DNA of 64,000 nucleotides from Sialis fuliginosa (GCA_961205875.1 OY540820.1:5828001-5892000); one strand, 5' to 3'. Shown: positions 50,171 to 60,655, numbered from the stretch's first letter. The notes: generated from the letters alone by a model not told the origin. Program-made: numbers and translations.

Positions 50171-50535
50171 GTTGCACCTACGGTTTTCAATTTTAAAAAC
50201 TGTGGGGTGAATTGGTACCGTACGAAACGTCCAGAGTTAATATCTACCGGTTCATCCGAAGACTCAGAATCTTTACTCTCTGTTGTTCCTTCCAATGGTA
50301 CATCTGCAGTAGGTTTTGCTATTTCAAACAACACAGCCCCACTTTCAAGATCGCGTATTTTGAATTTGGTAAAGTCTATATCGTATATGTTCGCATCCGG
50401 TGAACACAAATAAGAATCCGAGATTTTCGTAAGTCTCAAGACATCGTCAGGCGTTACGTCGTTTTTTAACTCTACAGAACTATCCAATGTGTTCGGTGTC
50501 ATAGAACCACGATTATTACTCACACAACTCATCAT
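50171..50535 (-). CDS. unc119: UNC119 lipid-binding chaperone, exon 1 of 3
   Basis: Start exon of a 217-residue protein (654 nt over three exons). UNC119 binds N-myristoylated clients such as G-protein alpha subunits and carries them to membranes and cilia; release by ARL3-type GTPases is family knowledge. Seen here: a variable N-terminus, '[10 protein letters not shown]'-type helix (here [13 protein letters not shown]), '[20 protein letters not shown]', an acidic serine-rich insert, then [20 protein letters not shown] leading into the donor C|gtaagt. Two ATGs open the frame; the first is used, and a third in-frame ATG lies 11 codons on. The gene is divergent from the p24 gene, with 933 bp between start codons. 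Confidence 0.93.
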
Positions 50536-51048
50536 AAAATCAAATTATAGATTAAAGTAGTCTTTTTAAAATATCACATTAATAGATTTTTTATTATATC
50601 CAATTTTGTTTTTATTGGAATGTCAAATGACGTTTGTGCACGATAAAGAACCGACGTACGTTGCCCCCAATTTTATTTGTATATTGATTTTAAAATTAAA
50701 AAAAACATATGTCACAACTCAAACCAATTACCATTACATTTTAACTAATTGCTTTGGAATTACTGAAGTATAATTGAATATTCATGCATTCTACAGGAAT
50801 TTTAAATTAATGAGAATATATATTTACCATTGATCTAGTACTTATAATTGGATTGATGATACTATTAAAGTGATGACTTCATATGGAACTAGGTACGTAA
50901 AGTACACGGTAGAGTCACTCCAGTGAGTGCCATAACTTGATATGGAGGAGATTCGAAATTCAAATTCATCATCTTTTTATTTATAGATAATACAATATAA
51001 GCAGTGAATTGTTTTTAAAATGTTATTATTATACGTTTTAGAATCAAT

Positions 51049-51269
51049 CTTCGAGCATATACCTACTAGAGGCAGCCTTTCCGTCCGCCGTGCGAACAAG
51101 CGTGCGAGAGAGAAAGCGCGAATAAGTTTACAACCTTTCTCTTTCGCTCGCCGAATTCAGCACGAGGAGCGAGAGAGAAAGGATGTAAACTTATTCGCGC
51201 TTTCTCTCTCGCACGCTTGTTTTGCACGGCCGAGCGGCAAGGTTGCCTCTAGTAGGTATATGCTCGAAG
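51049..51269. mobile_element. 221-bp foldback MITE in the unc119/p24 intergenic region
   Basis: CTTCGAGCATATACCTACTA and the rest of a terminal inverted repeat of about 26 bp are exact at both ends. The next 70 bases also pair ('gcgtgcgagagagaaagcgcgaataagttt'-type sequence). The exact 8-bp duplication gaatcaat flanks it (51041-51048, 51270-51277), fitting an hAT-type insertion. Much richer in GC and GAGA-like motifs than its surroundings. The 94-codon frame through it is an artefact. Confidence 0.88.
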
Positions 51270-51468
51270 GAATCAATTATCAAAACTTAAAGAAAAACAA
51301 GTAGTCGGCTTATGCAATTCTATAAACATCCTCGATCTACTTATATTTATTAGATCAGTGATACTTTACTCTCGCTGAAACTAATCTACTTGCGCTTAGA
51401 TTTTTGAAAGTGCATATTCCATGTCACTGACGTAGGTTACGTGGCCGACAGACTAACACATTAGTAAA

Positions 51469-51607
51469 ATGAAGAATTCAACGTCAATCTATTTTGTGTT
51501 ATTAATAATATTTAATTTATTACACCACTCTTTGTCATATTTTATGACCGTCGATGCACACGCGGAAGAATGTTTCTTCGACAGAGTTGAAAGTGGCACA
51601 AAAATGG
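51469..51607 (+). CDS. TMED2: p24-beta cargo receptor (TMED2 type), exon 1 of 2
   Basis: Start exon of a 205-residue type I membrane protein (618 nt in two exons). p24 proteins form hetero-oligomers that load cargo, including GPI-anchored proteins, into COPII and COPI vesicles between ER and Golgi. This exon encodes a signal peptide of about 23 residues ([18 protein letters not shown]...) and the start of the GOLD domain, '[19 protein letters not shown]', with the first disulphide cysteine. The donor is G|gtaagt. The Drosophila counterpart is CHOp24. Confidence 0.95.
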
Positions 51608-51665
51608 GTAAGTAACATAACCAAATGTTTTAATTAAAAAATCTTATTAAAATATCGAATTTCAG

Positions 51666-52144
51666 GTCTAACGTTCGAGATATCCGAAGGAGGCTTTCTG
51701 GATATCGACGTACGAATCGTCGGCCCCGACGGTAAAATAATATACCAAGGCGAGCGGGAATCGTCTGGAAAATACACCTTTTCAGCCCACACTCCTGGCG
51801 TTTACACTTACTGCTTCTCAAACCAGATGTCTTCGATGACCCCGAAGGTCGTGATGTTCAACATGGAGATCGGAGAGGCCCCAAAAGAGGCCTCAGCTGT
51901 AGAAGGCGGAGAGAACCACACGAAACTAGAGGATATGATCAGAGAGCTGTCGAGCTCATTGACCGGTGTTAAGCACGAGCAAGAGTACATGCAAGTGAGG
52001 GATCGCATACATAGATCTATCAACGAGAACACAAACTCGAGGGTTGTGATGTGGTCGTTCTTCGAGGCCCTCGTTTTGGTTGCGATGACAATTGGCCAAG
52101 TCTACTACCTGAAACGATTTTTCGAAGTGAGACGTGTGGTTTAG
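51666..52144 (+). CDS. TMED2: p24-beta cargo receptor (TMED2 type), exon 2 of 2
   Basis: Completes the GOLD domain ('[15 protein letters not shown]', '[13 protein letters not shown]' with the second cysteine), the coiled-coil linker ('[20 protein letters not shown]'), one transmembrane helix ('[20 protein letters not shown]') and the cytosolic tail [10 protein letters not shown]. The tail is identical to that recalled for vertebrate TMED2 and carries the FF motif for coat binding. An N-H-T sequon lies in the linker near the coil. The acceptor is 'atcgaatttcag'. The gene is convergent with Kdm2, with 1.47 kb between stop codons. Other frames across it are shadows. Confidence 0.96.
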
Positions 52145-52218
52145 TGATTGTGTTCCTGAATAATGTGAGAAACAGACTTGTATATCGTACTTGTGTTATA
52201 TTTTGTAAGTTATCCAAT

Positions 52219-52224
52219 AATAAA
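52219..52224 (+). terminator. Poly(A) signal of the p24 gene
   Basis: AATAAA 75 bases after the stop codon. Confidence 0.6.
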
Positions 52225-52269
52225 ATTCTTGATAAAAATTTCGGTTTTTGATTTATGAAAATCAACGTG

Positions 52270-53610
52270 CTTACAAAATTATTTTTTTATTAATGTATGA
52301 AATATCTGTTGTAAATTAATAAAAATGTATAAAACAATAGATTTCTGATGATCCGATGAAATGTTTTTATCATTGTTGTGAATTATAGGGTGGTTGGACT
52401 GAGTTATAAAACTTTTTAAGGGATTCTAAATTTGTAGTTGTTGTTAGTACAAATTTGATCACAATTCAGGGAAAAGTAATTGAAATATTTTCATTATAGA
52501 AAATCATAAATATCTTGGCTTCTATGTAAGATAGGTGTTAGATTTTTCCCTAAAACCTTTGTAAGATTTTTCCTGCTGGATCCAACAAGACCAATTACAA
52601 TGCTTCATCTGGTTTTATAATAAAATTGACTACATAAGTTTTATTGCTCTACATATTATTAGTTCCGGATATATAAGCTTTTAAAGTGTGGCATAAGGAA
52701 AACATCAAAAAGGGTAAAAAAATAAATACATGTTATATGCAAATTATTAATATAATTTATAAACACTAAATACATAACGCATTACGTATCTTTAAAACAC
52801 CAGAATTATTGTAGTCGTAAATTATAAAATATCTTTGGTTAATTTTGATAAATTATTAAATAAAATCTGACAAAAATAAACATTTTTTTTATTAAAGTAC
52901 ACTCGATTAAACGGGCAATATTCAACGCTCTCTGTAATTTCACTAAAAACAGTTGGAATCACGTTGAAAAAGTAAATAGTAGCTCGAGATCTTTATTTTT
53001 CAAATCCTCTAAAAGATTTAAGTTAATCTTTTGCACTTCATACCTAAGAAAGGTACATTAAAAAATAAAGAACTATTTATGTTGCCACTATGGTGACAGT
53101 GAAGTTGTGGTTATTGTATGGCATGACGCTATAGCAGCACCAGTGAAGTGCAAAGGGTTTGTTTGTTTAAAAGAAAAAAAATACAACAAATGTAAATTTT
53201 TTTAAATAAACTACAAATTTTCCTAGTTATCTGATTTGACTAAAATTATATAGTTATCTATTCTGATAATGAAGTTAACTCAAAAAGATTTCTGTTGATA
53301 TATCATCTTTTGTAGAGATCAAAATTAAAACAGTAAATATCGAGACTATTGTGTGCTTTTTCAGAAAATGGAATTGATTTTTTTCGACCTCATTCTCAAC
53401 TTTGAATATTATTTAATTCCCGTCGAGCGTATCATCGGTTTTTTAATTAACACTTAGACCACCACAAAAGAAAATTGGATCAGGCCGAAATTTAGTATTT
53501 CAAATATCGGTCGTTATATTTGTTTTGGTCCAAGTTTACTTACATCGCACGTACACAAAAACACTCTCACGTTTAAATTATTTTACATATATACACATCG
53601 ACTAATCCAT
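52270..53610. other. Convergent intergenic DNA between p24 and Kdm2
   Basis: AT-rich. A retroposon fragment at about 52,520-52,650 ('tctatgtaagatagg..ccaattacaatgcttcat') is related to 3,960-4,075. No gene was seen. The Kdm2 3' UTR probably occupies the right part, but no poly(A) signal could be chosen. Confidence 0.45.
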
Positions 53611-54747
53611 TCACTTCTTCTGTCTCTTATCGACTAACTTGACGTCATGAACCGTAAGATCGTGCGGTGACTTTGCCGCAAACTTAATCACCGCCTGCGT
53701 CGTCACTTGTGGCACGTGTCTTAAATCCAGCCTCATCAGATTGGGACTCCTTGCCAGATGATCCAGACTCACTTCCGTGATCAACTTGCATTGGCTCAAA
53801 TCCAAATTGACCAGTGCGTTTATTGAGCACAGCTGCGCGACCCCCGCATCTGATATCCGGGCACACGATGACAGGATCAGGTGCTTTATCTGGGGCAGGT
53901 ACTGGGCAACATATCGTAAAGCAACATCAGAGATATCCGTCCCCGATAAGTTCACGACTTTGAGATTCTTCAGCCTCGATGAGCTGTCGGTCAATCCTGG
54001 CCTTGAGTCTGTCGGAGGGCTGAGGATGTCTCTCAAGGCTCCATCGTTCAAGCCTGTAACGTGACTCAGATTCAGCTTTTGTAATGGGGGGCACATACAC
54101 GTCCGCAATGCTAGAACCGTCTGCACTTGAATTCCTTGCAAGCTGAGCTCTTTTAACGCGGGGAGGTGGCTTAAGAGCCAAGCTAGCTGTCTTCGTACAG
54201 TTCCTGTCCAATCGAGAATGAGCTTCTCTGGTTGTCGTCTCACAATTCCGCGTAGCATCGCGGCTGAAGGTTTGATGGGGCCGCTGAGATCCATCGTTTT
54301 CCACAGTTCCGGTTCTATCGTTAACCGAGCCCACGTTTTACAAACCAAAGAACACACGAACAACTGACCTGGGTTGAGGTATTTAAATACAGGGATTAAT
54401 ATCCGTTTGTCAAGAGTTAGACTGCCGGGTGGTGCTGAGGGAGGGGGGGATAAGGGAGCAGGCCGCACAACACATATCGGTTTACGAAGCGTCTTTGTAG
54501 AGTTGCTCTCGAGCTGGTGCGCAAGTTGAGCACGTTGAGCGTATCTTGCAGGAGCTTCGGTCGTCTCCTCGCTGCACCGCCTCTTGCTGGGGGGAGACTG
54601 GAGCCCCTCTTTCGTCTTGTCCTCAGGCACGGCCACAGCGCTGGGACCTGTCGTGCCTTCATTTTCTGAATCGACGTCAACGGCGTCAGAGCTGATGGAC
54701 ATCCGACGAATGTCGGAAGATTTCTGACGTGCTCGGAAATGTCTCGG
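53611..54747 (-). CDS. Kdm2: Lysine demethylase KDM2, last exon (F-box and leucine-rich repeats)
   Basis: Encodes visible residues 623-1000 and the stop. In order: a basic then acidic low-complexity linker; the F-box at about 732-777 ('LILIPVFKYLNPGQLF'-like, here RILIPVFKYLNPGQLFVCSL, and W-A-R...LW); then six or so AMN1-type leucine-rich repeats ('LKVVNLSGTDISDVAL', 'LVNLDLSQCKLITEVSLDHL', 'LMRLDLRHV'). The F-box links the protein to SKP1-cullin complexes in the family. The acceptor is 'atatttacag'. The whole C-terminal third is one exon. Several frames on both strands over it are shadows. Confidence 0.95.
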   Translation of the reverse strand, partial: PRHFRARQKSSDIRRMSISSDAVDVDSENEGTTGPSAVAVPEDKTKEGLQSPPSKRRCSEETTEAPARYAQRAQLAHQLESNSTKTLRKPICVVRPAPLSPPPSAPPGSLTLDKRILIPVFKYLNPGQLFVCSLVCKTWARLTIEPELWKTMDLSGPIKPSAAMLRGIVRRQPEKLILDWTGTVRRQLAWLLSHLPALKELSLQGIQVQTVLALRTCMCPPLQKLNLSHVTGLNDGALRDILSPPTDSRPGLTDSSSRLKNLKVVNLSGTDISDVALRYVAQYLPQIKHLILSSCARISDAGVAQLCSINALVNLDLSQCKLITEVSLDHLARSPNLMRLDLRHVPQVTTQAVIKFAAKSPHDLTVHDVKLVDKRQKK

Positions 54748-54806
54748 CTGTAAATATTTTATAAAAATAATTCTTATTTTCCCTTGACTACATACACAAT
54801 ATTTAC

Positions 54807-55044
54807 CTTATAGTCTGTATTTTTACCGGCCTTACAGCAAGGTGGACATTCCCAGCTATTGGGCATGTCTTCGTTAACTACTCCCGTCACTCCGGAGCAT
54901 ATTTTCTGCACACATGCCGGATGCGCTATTTCATAACACACTGAACATTCCATCAGACTACTCGGGCCTTCGTTCCGCGCCGCTGCAGCCCCTTTTTGCA
55001 ATGGGACAACCGGAGTTTGTCCCCATCCATCCAATCCGCAATGC
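54807..55044 (-). CDS. Kdm2: KDM2, PHD-finger exon
   Basis: Encodes visible residues 543-622: a C4HC3 zinc finger (HCGLDGWGQ..., 'SLMECSVCYEIAHPACV', 'SWECPPCCKAGK'), the PHD finger that follows CXXC in KDM2A/B. The acceptor is 'taaattaaag' and the donor AAG|gtaaat. The R codon is split across the junction with the CXXC exon. Confidence 0.94.
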
Positions 55045-55110
55045 CTTTAATAAATTAAATTAATTAAATAAAAAAGATGATTTTTCCCACACTATTTCCG
55101 AGTGAATTAC

Positions 55111-55776
55111 CTGCAAGCAGCTGTTACTGGCAGCATCGGTTGCAAACACTGCCTCATGTTACATGTCTGTTTAGCCCTACCAGGGCCACCAAACTTTACC
55201 ATGTCCAGACAGAAGCTGCATTCGCCACAGTCATTTCGCTGGCACGCCTCGCACTTCTTACAGCGCGTCCGCCTGCGCCTTGGCCCACCGCTGCTTCCCC
55301 CCTTGTCGGATCCACCACCACCACCAGTACTCGGACGTCCGGAATTTGAACCACCACTAGTCCGATTGACATAGTTGCGTTGTAGAGGCACACGAGGGAT
55401 GCTGTTCTTCTCATCAGGAGCTGTAACAACGTTAACATCTTCTATTAACGGTATTTTAAGTCCTACCGACATTGCTGACTTACGTTTAAGTATAGGCAAC
55501 CCAGTAATTGCCAGTTCCCTATTATCGTTTCTGTGGAGTCCCACCAGTGTCCTGACATCAGTGATAAGCGCGATTGGGTCTTTGATCAGTTCAGGTACGT
55601 TTTTCTTGTTTGCCGGTAGGCCGTGAAGATACATTACTATCTCCTTGAGTCCGTGGAGCTCTTGCTTCGTTAGGTGAATATGAAGCCCATCTATGTTAGG
55701 CTTTGTATCGCAGTCGGGGTTACTTGATAAGTGAGATCTGTTTATAAGGCAGTGAACGTAACGTTCGAGAACGTAC
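55111..55776 (-). CDS. Kdm2: KDM2, exon with JmjC C-terminal helices, linker and CXXC zinc finger
   Basis: Encodes visible residues 322-543. '[16 protein letters not shown]' and '[20 protein letters not shown]' are helices that follow the JmjC barrel. A glycine/serine-rich linker comes next. The CXXC finger at about 493-540 carries '[20 protein letters not shown]' and the KFGG signature. In KDM2 proteins this finger binds unmethylated CpG DNA and recruits the enzyme. The acceptor is 'tttatttcag' and the donor G|gtaatt. Confidence 0.95.
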
Positions 55777-55854
55777 CTGAAATAAACTCAATGAATTAAA
55801 AATGTGTTTTTTTCTCATTAAAAAGATCAGAAGAAAACCTGAGAGGCTAGATAA

Positions 55855-56576
55855 TAGAGATCAGATCGGACCTTAAAATCGTGGCCCGATCCGATCCGAA
55901 ACTTTTTTTTTTCGGCCCGGTCCGATCCGGTCCGATTTATAAGATTTTATATTAAGGTCCGATCCGACCCGGTCCGAACATTACAAACAAAAATTAAGCC
56001 CGGTCCGATCCGATCCGAATTTCGGACCGGGTATTTCGGGCCGGCCCGAATCGAACTGATCTAAGAAAACTGTATTGTATTAATAATATAATTAATCGAT
56101 GTTTAGTAAACAATTAAATCACTGATTATATACGTTCAATTAGAGTATTTAATTTCTTTTATAAAGAAAATAAGTAAAACTAATGAAAAATATTAAAAAT
56201 ACCTCGGTGCAGGGTTTTCATAAAAAATACTAGAGATAAAATGTACTATTGCGTATAGGTTAGGTTATTTCTTTTTTTATGAAATTATAAGCCAAATTAG
56301 TAAAATTATAATTTTGTTAATAATATATAAAATAATAATAAAAGTAATTGTAAGTAAAAGTTTTGTTTTGAAAAAATAATATATTTAGTTATTCTTTAAG
56401 TCCCCGGCCCAAGGTTCGGACAGGTCCGATCCGACCCGGTCTGATTTATACTAAGGTCCGATCCGATCCGGCCCGAACATTACAAACAAAAATTAAGCCC
56501 GGTCCGATCCGATCCGAAGTTCGGACCGGGATAAATTCGGATTAGTTAGGGCCGGCCCGGCCCGAACTGATCTCTA
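55855..56576. mobile_element. 722-bp hAT MITE with exact 8-bp target duplication in a Kdm2 intron
   Basis: The ends are TAGAGATCAGATCGG and the inverse of TAGAGATCAGTTCGG. The exact duplication ctagataa lies on both sides (55847-55854, 56577-56584). About 200 bp at each end is packed with repeats of 'ggtccgatccga' and 'ggcccg', resembling hAT subterminal binding arrays. The centre is AT-rich. Non-coding. Confidence 0.88.
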
Positions 56577-56691
56577 CTAGATAATAAGAGAATGTTCATA
56601 AACCATAACGTTTTTATGGGAAAGAGAAGTACAGCTACTTAAAGGTTACTAAAGTTGGTGGAAAAGAAAAAGGAAAATTATTTAAACTTAC

Positions 56692-57030
56692 CAGAGCATC
56701 TCTGTAAAGAAGGGGTACCTAAATTTCTGTGGAACCTTAGTCCCGTCTTCCACCTGCGCTATTTGGAGCTGCTTTTCTATCCCGTAACTATGAAGGAAGT
56801 TACCTCCAAACACCAGAGAGTCCATGGGAGTGTAGACTGCATGTATCCAGCCAGTAGGAATGAAGAAAGTGTTACCCGATTTAAGTAAAACGCGGCTACA
56901 TTTCTCGACAGTATCACCGAAGAAAACGTCTGTCTGTTTACCCGATAAAACCCACTGTTCGTACAGTTTCAGGTTCAGACTTGTAGGGGGTATCAGCCAG
57001 AATACTTTAATGCCCTTCAGTATGTGGTAC
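56692..57030 (-). CDS. Kdm2: KDM2, JmjC exon 2
   Basis: Encodes visible residues 208-321, the second half of the JmjC catalytic domain. K216 ('[14 protein letters not shown]') matches the 2-oxoglutarate-binding lysine and H271 ('[20 protein letters not shown]') is the third iron ligand. Both are intact, so an active Fe(II)/2-oxoglutarate demethylase (H3K36 in the family) is expected. The acceptor is 'ccgcaacag' and the donor G|gtaagt. The plus-strand frames here are shadows. Confidence 0.95.
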
Positions 57031-57582
57031 CTGTTGCGGAAAAATTTAGGGATAAAATATTTCTTAAGTTTTCAATTTTTTTAGTAAATTGAAATTTATA
57101 TTTATTATCTGCAGCAAGCAAAAATTGCAATAAAAAAAACAAAAAAAACAATGCAATTTTATTTCGTTTTTAATACTGCGAAAAATTAAAATCAAAGTAC
57201 AATCTGTAAAAAAAAGCAGAGATTTCAATCAATAAAAACTTTTTTTTAAATTTATATCCGTAGCTAAATTACACAGATTTTGAACTTCACCCATTTTTTA
57301 AATCTAGAATACTACTACAAATTATAGGGCACTTAATGACGCGTTAGGAACTTTAAGCATACAAAATTTGGAGTCCTCTTATATTAAAAATTAAAAAAAA
57401 ATCTCTGAAAATTTCATAATTAATAAAAAGAAAAATAGCCCCCTCCTGCTTGAGCTCCCCTCCTTCTCTTGAGGTGGGGCTTAACGCAGTCTCGTAATTT
57501 TCGTATCTTAGAGCATCAATAAATCTAAAAACGAAGCTGGAATACAAGCTATAGTAAAAAAATATAAAAATACAAGACTCAC

Positions 57583-57828
57583 CAGACAGACGTCCCCCCA
57601 AAATCAACATGAAAGTCCGTGTAACACCCTTTGACAGACATGAGGCAGTATTTTTGTACTTTGGGATACATCATATCATCTAACCGATTCGTTGCTTCTG
57701 TTTGGGCTTCTTTTAAATGTTTCGGCCAGACCACATCAACCCAGTCCACCTGTCTAACGATAGTTGGAGTCTGAACGTAATTCTCTAACTTCGTGTGTGA
57801 AAATTCTAACGATATTACATTTAATAAC
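57583..57828 (-). CDS. Kdm2: KDM2, JmjC exon 1
   Basis: Encodes visible residues 126-208, beginning [18 protein letters not shown]. The segment '[20 protein letters not shown]' supplies T196, H199 and D201, the 2-oxoglutarate contact and the H-x-D iron ligands. Each sits 13 lower than the KDM2A residue I recall, so about 13 N-terminal residues are missing from the visible model. The acceptor is 'attttttgcag' and the donor G|gtgagt. Confidence 0.95.
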
Positions 57829-58320
57829 CTGCAAAAAATATTTTTAAATTTGAAAGTAAGATACTTTTCAAACGCTCCCAATTGCACGCCATGTTGCGTG
57901 ACGTCATAATTCAGTATTGAAATGTCAGTCAATGCTTAAATATACAAGTGTTAACGATAAACATGGAGAACGCATGAAAAATAATAAGTTGTAAATACTG
58001 TTTCGTGCCTTGTGGTAATAATTCAACTTGCAAAACTCCTAGAAAAAAATTTATAACTGTGCCAGAAGGAAACCAAAGAAAAAGTTAAAAGTAAGGTTAT
58101 TCTATATAGTTGCAGAATACAATTTGTGACGTCACAAACCCTTAAATCAATCACGTCGCGTTTTAAATGCGAGCTGATTTTTAGGAATTTTAATATTAAA
58201 TAATTTAAAATTGAGCAATAAAAAAACAATTTGTTCAATACTATTATTATTTTTTAGCATAATCTTTGCAATTAAGTAACAAAAAAGGTATGTATGTCAA
58301 AAATTTCCGGATTACTCTAT

Positions 58321-58792
58321 TATAGTTATAATAATTAATACTGTATATACAGGCTGGTCCGGTTTGGGATACATATATTTTAAGAGCTGATTCTTTGGCT
58401 CATTGTGAGTAAAAAATTGTGCAAGAAGGTAGGTTCTATCTTCAACACCCTCTGAGCTACAGTATGTTTAAAAACTTCCTTAGAGTAGTAATTACAAACA
58501 AAGATCATCTCATAACTTCCAAAGTAACGTAACTAGAGCATCCACAATGAGCCAGTTATAATTATAATAATTAATACTGTACATACAGGGTGGTCCGGTT
58601 TGGGATACATATATTTTAGGAGCTGATTCTTTGGCTCATTGTGAGTAAAATATTGTACGAGAAGGTGGGGTCTATCTTCAACACCCTCTGAGCTACAGTA
58701 TGTTTAAAAACTTCCTTAGAGTAATAATTACAAACAAAGATCATCTCATAACTTCCAAAGTAACGTAACTAGAGCAACCACAATGAGCCAGT
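58321..58792. repeat. Tandem duplication, two 236-bp units, Kdm2 intron
   Basis: Units 58,321-58,556 and 58,557-58,792 are nearly identical ('ggtccggtttgggatacata' in each). Each unit contains 'tggctcattgtg' and, about 150 bases on, its inverse 'cacaatgagcca', so each can fold into a hairpin. Confidence 0.88.
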
Positions 58793-59092
58793 TTCATAGG
58801 TAATTAACTAACGTATTTTTCAATATTAGCGTTATTACTAGCCGTGTCCCCCGTTTAGAGTTATCGCTCATCAAAGTAAAAAAATATATTTATTTTTTGA
58901 AATTTTTTATGAAAATGATTTTTCCCCCAAAAGTATCTATAATATGTGGTATTTTTATCATTATTTTGGTGTATCATAATGTTATCTACAAATTCACTTT
59001 ATAAAGTTTGGACCAGGGTCTTACAGTTTTCCAGTTATAAATTTGTCCCCGAAGTGACTTTTTTGCTACCTACCCTATTAAATGAAAGTCAT

Positions 59093-59426
59093 ATGTCCGG
59101 TATTATAAAGGACCTAACAAAATTTGCTAGCCAGCAATTACATTCAAATGGGGTATTAATTCTGTACTAGTATCAATGAATTAGTTATGGAATTTAGAGC
59201 AGTGACACTTCAACTAATTGTAACACAGTTGGCATCTTTGACCGTACAAAATAATTTTCATAACATCACCACTGTTTTAATACCGTTTGTATTTACCTAC
59301 AACGCGTGCGCGAAACTTGTCAAAGTCATCAACAAACTCCAAAAGAACTGTTATATAAGTTTGATATCTCAGTTGAAAGTGCTTGCTAGCTAACAAATTT
59401 GTTAGGTCCTTTATGATACCGGACAA
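59093..59426. mobile_element. 334-bp MITE, CCGGTATTATAAAG family, next to a Kdm2 splice donor
   Basis: 'atgtccggtattataaagga' is inverted at the right end ('tcctttatgataccggacat'-like). The interior aligns with the 47,840 copy ('ggggtattaattctgtacta', 'caacaaactccaaaagaact'). Its right end is about 25 bases from the Kdm2 donor at 59,450. Confidence 0.78.
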
Positions 59427-59450
59427 TAATATTTTTTTTGTCCCACCCAC

Positions 59451-59827
59451 CTATCTTTATGTGGATTCTCGTAATAACTCTGCCACTCCTTCATCGTCAT
59501 CTCGAAGTTCTTCTGCGTGTTAACATCCATCACATCCAAGATCCTCCTGGACCCCACACACATCCTGACGTCGTTTATGCTGAAATCGATGCTCGGAACT
59601 CTAAGTCCAAGGCCCGTCTTCTCTCTGAAGAGTAAGGGGGTGTTGAAACCGTAGCGCTGTATGTAGGCCAGTGTTAGCTCGGTACCGTGCATTTCCTTGA
59701 CCAACTGGCTGTTGGCGAACCTGGGGCTCTCGAGCTTGTCCTGGAGAGAGAACGCGCGGCTTCCTTCGATCTCTTCATCGTTCAGCGCCCAATCGTCGGA
59801 GTAGAGCTTGCGTTGTTTTCTCTCCCT
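59451..59827 (-). CDS. Kdm2: KDM2, first visible exon (N-terminal region)
   Basis: Encodes visible residues 1-125 plus two bases of the next codon, from RERKQRKLYSDDWALNDEEI to 'YYENPHKD'. 'MCVGSRRILDVMDVNTQKNF' is a family hallmark just before JmjC. The exon begins with a complete codon after the acceptor 'ctaatttttag' and has no suitable ATG at its start. The initiator therefore lies in an unseen upstream exon, either in the repeat-rich 59.8-64 kb region or beyond the window. The whole gene model gives 3,003 nt, 1,000 residues plus stop, in six exons. Confidence 0.94.
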
Positions 59828-59877
59828 CTAAAAATTAGAAAATAAAGATATGGGGCTAAAAAACATCGCACAGTATT

Positions 59878-60160
59878 CAGGGTGTCCACTGGTTTTTGGA
59901 AATAAAACTCCCTGACCATAGATTCAAAATTCCCTGACTCGGGGGGTCCCGGAGCAAGAATGTGCAGAATAAATATTTGAAGAAGACTTGAAAATTTTAC
60001 ACTTGTTACTTACTTTCAATTCAATGACCTTTTTCTTTTTTCCCTGACTTTCTAAAAAAAAAATTAATAAATTCCCTGACTTTTCAGAATTTTAAATAAA
60101 TTCCCTGACTTTCCCTGACCACTTTAGGCTTCCCTGACTTTCCAGAAAGTGGACACTCTG
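59878..60160. mobile_element. 283-bp MITE with CAGGGTGTCCACT ends and TTCCCTGACT repeats
   Basis: The left end is CAGGGTGTCCACT and the right end the inverse of CAGAGTGTCCACT. At least five copies of 'ttccctgac' lie inside, clustered toward both ends. The termini fit an hAT-like element, but the flanks give no clean duplication. Confidence 0.68.
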
Positions 60161-60207
60161 ATATTGTACAAATTAATGGAATCATTCTGATGTTTTTCAT
60201 TTTTGCA

Positions 60208-60655
60208 TATAGTGTTTTGGGGGTGTTTTTCATACGGGGGGTTGGATCTTTGGTGCTAATTAAAGGCATGATGAACAACCAAAAATATAAATCGATGTTG
60301 AAACATCATTTGAACAAAGAACTTGAAAAGTGCTAACTCCAAGGAGGAGCAATTCTTCAACAAGAATCTGCTTCCTGCCACAAGTCGAAGTAAATGATGA
60401 AATATTTCCAGGATAAGGAGATAACTGTTCTAGATTGGACCGTGAATTCACCCGATCTGTGAATTTTGTAAGCCATTTGCAAAGTTAGACTGTGCAAAAT
60501 CGACTGCACTACAAAAACAAAGATGATAAAAGCGGTCATTCAGATTTGGTATTGGGATGAGAGGATCTCTGAAAACTGTCAAAAACTAGTGGAGTCCATG
60601 TCAAAATGAGTAAAAGCAGTTATTGAAGCCAAAGGGGGACATATTTCCTATTAAT
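60208..60655 (+). pseudogene. Decayed Tc1-like transposase, C-terminal half
   Basis: Read over shifting frames on the plus strand, it shows the order of a Tc1-like DDE transposase: a 'GVGSLVLIKGMMNNQKYKSM' segment, 'QQESASCHKSK', 'ITVLDWTVNSPDL', and near the end 'ISENCQKLVESMSK' and 'VIEAKGGHISY' with stop. Several in-frame stops and at least one frameshift break it. The second catalytic Asp of the usual QQD motif reads Glu, and the third acidic residue is lost. The N-terminal half is absent. Confidence 0.85.

Noticed and set aside
51020..51304. 94-codon plus-strand frame upstream of the p24 gene, rich in Arg and Ser
   Set aside because: It is produced by the inverted arms of the 221-bp MITE; its two halves are reverse-complement readings of one segment.
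52340..52370. CTGATGATCCGATGAAA as another hammerhead core
   Set aside because: The gap between CTGATGA and GAAA cannot form stem II and there is no cleavage triplet in place.
53684..55626. Several frames of 60-135 codons on both strands over the Kdm2 exons
   Set aside because: They are shadows of the KDM2 reading frame, which carries the F-box, LRR, PHD and CXXC motifs.
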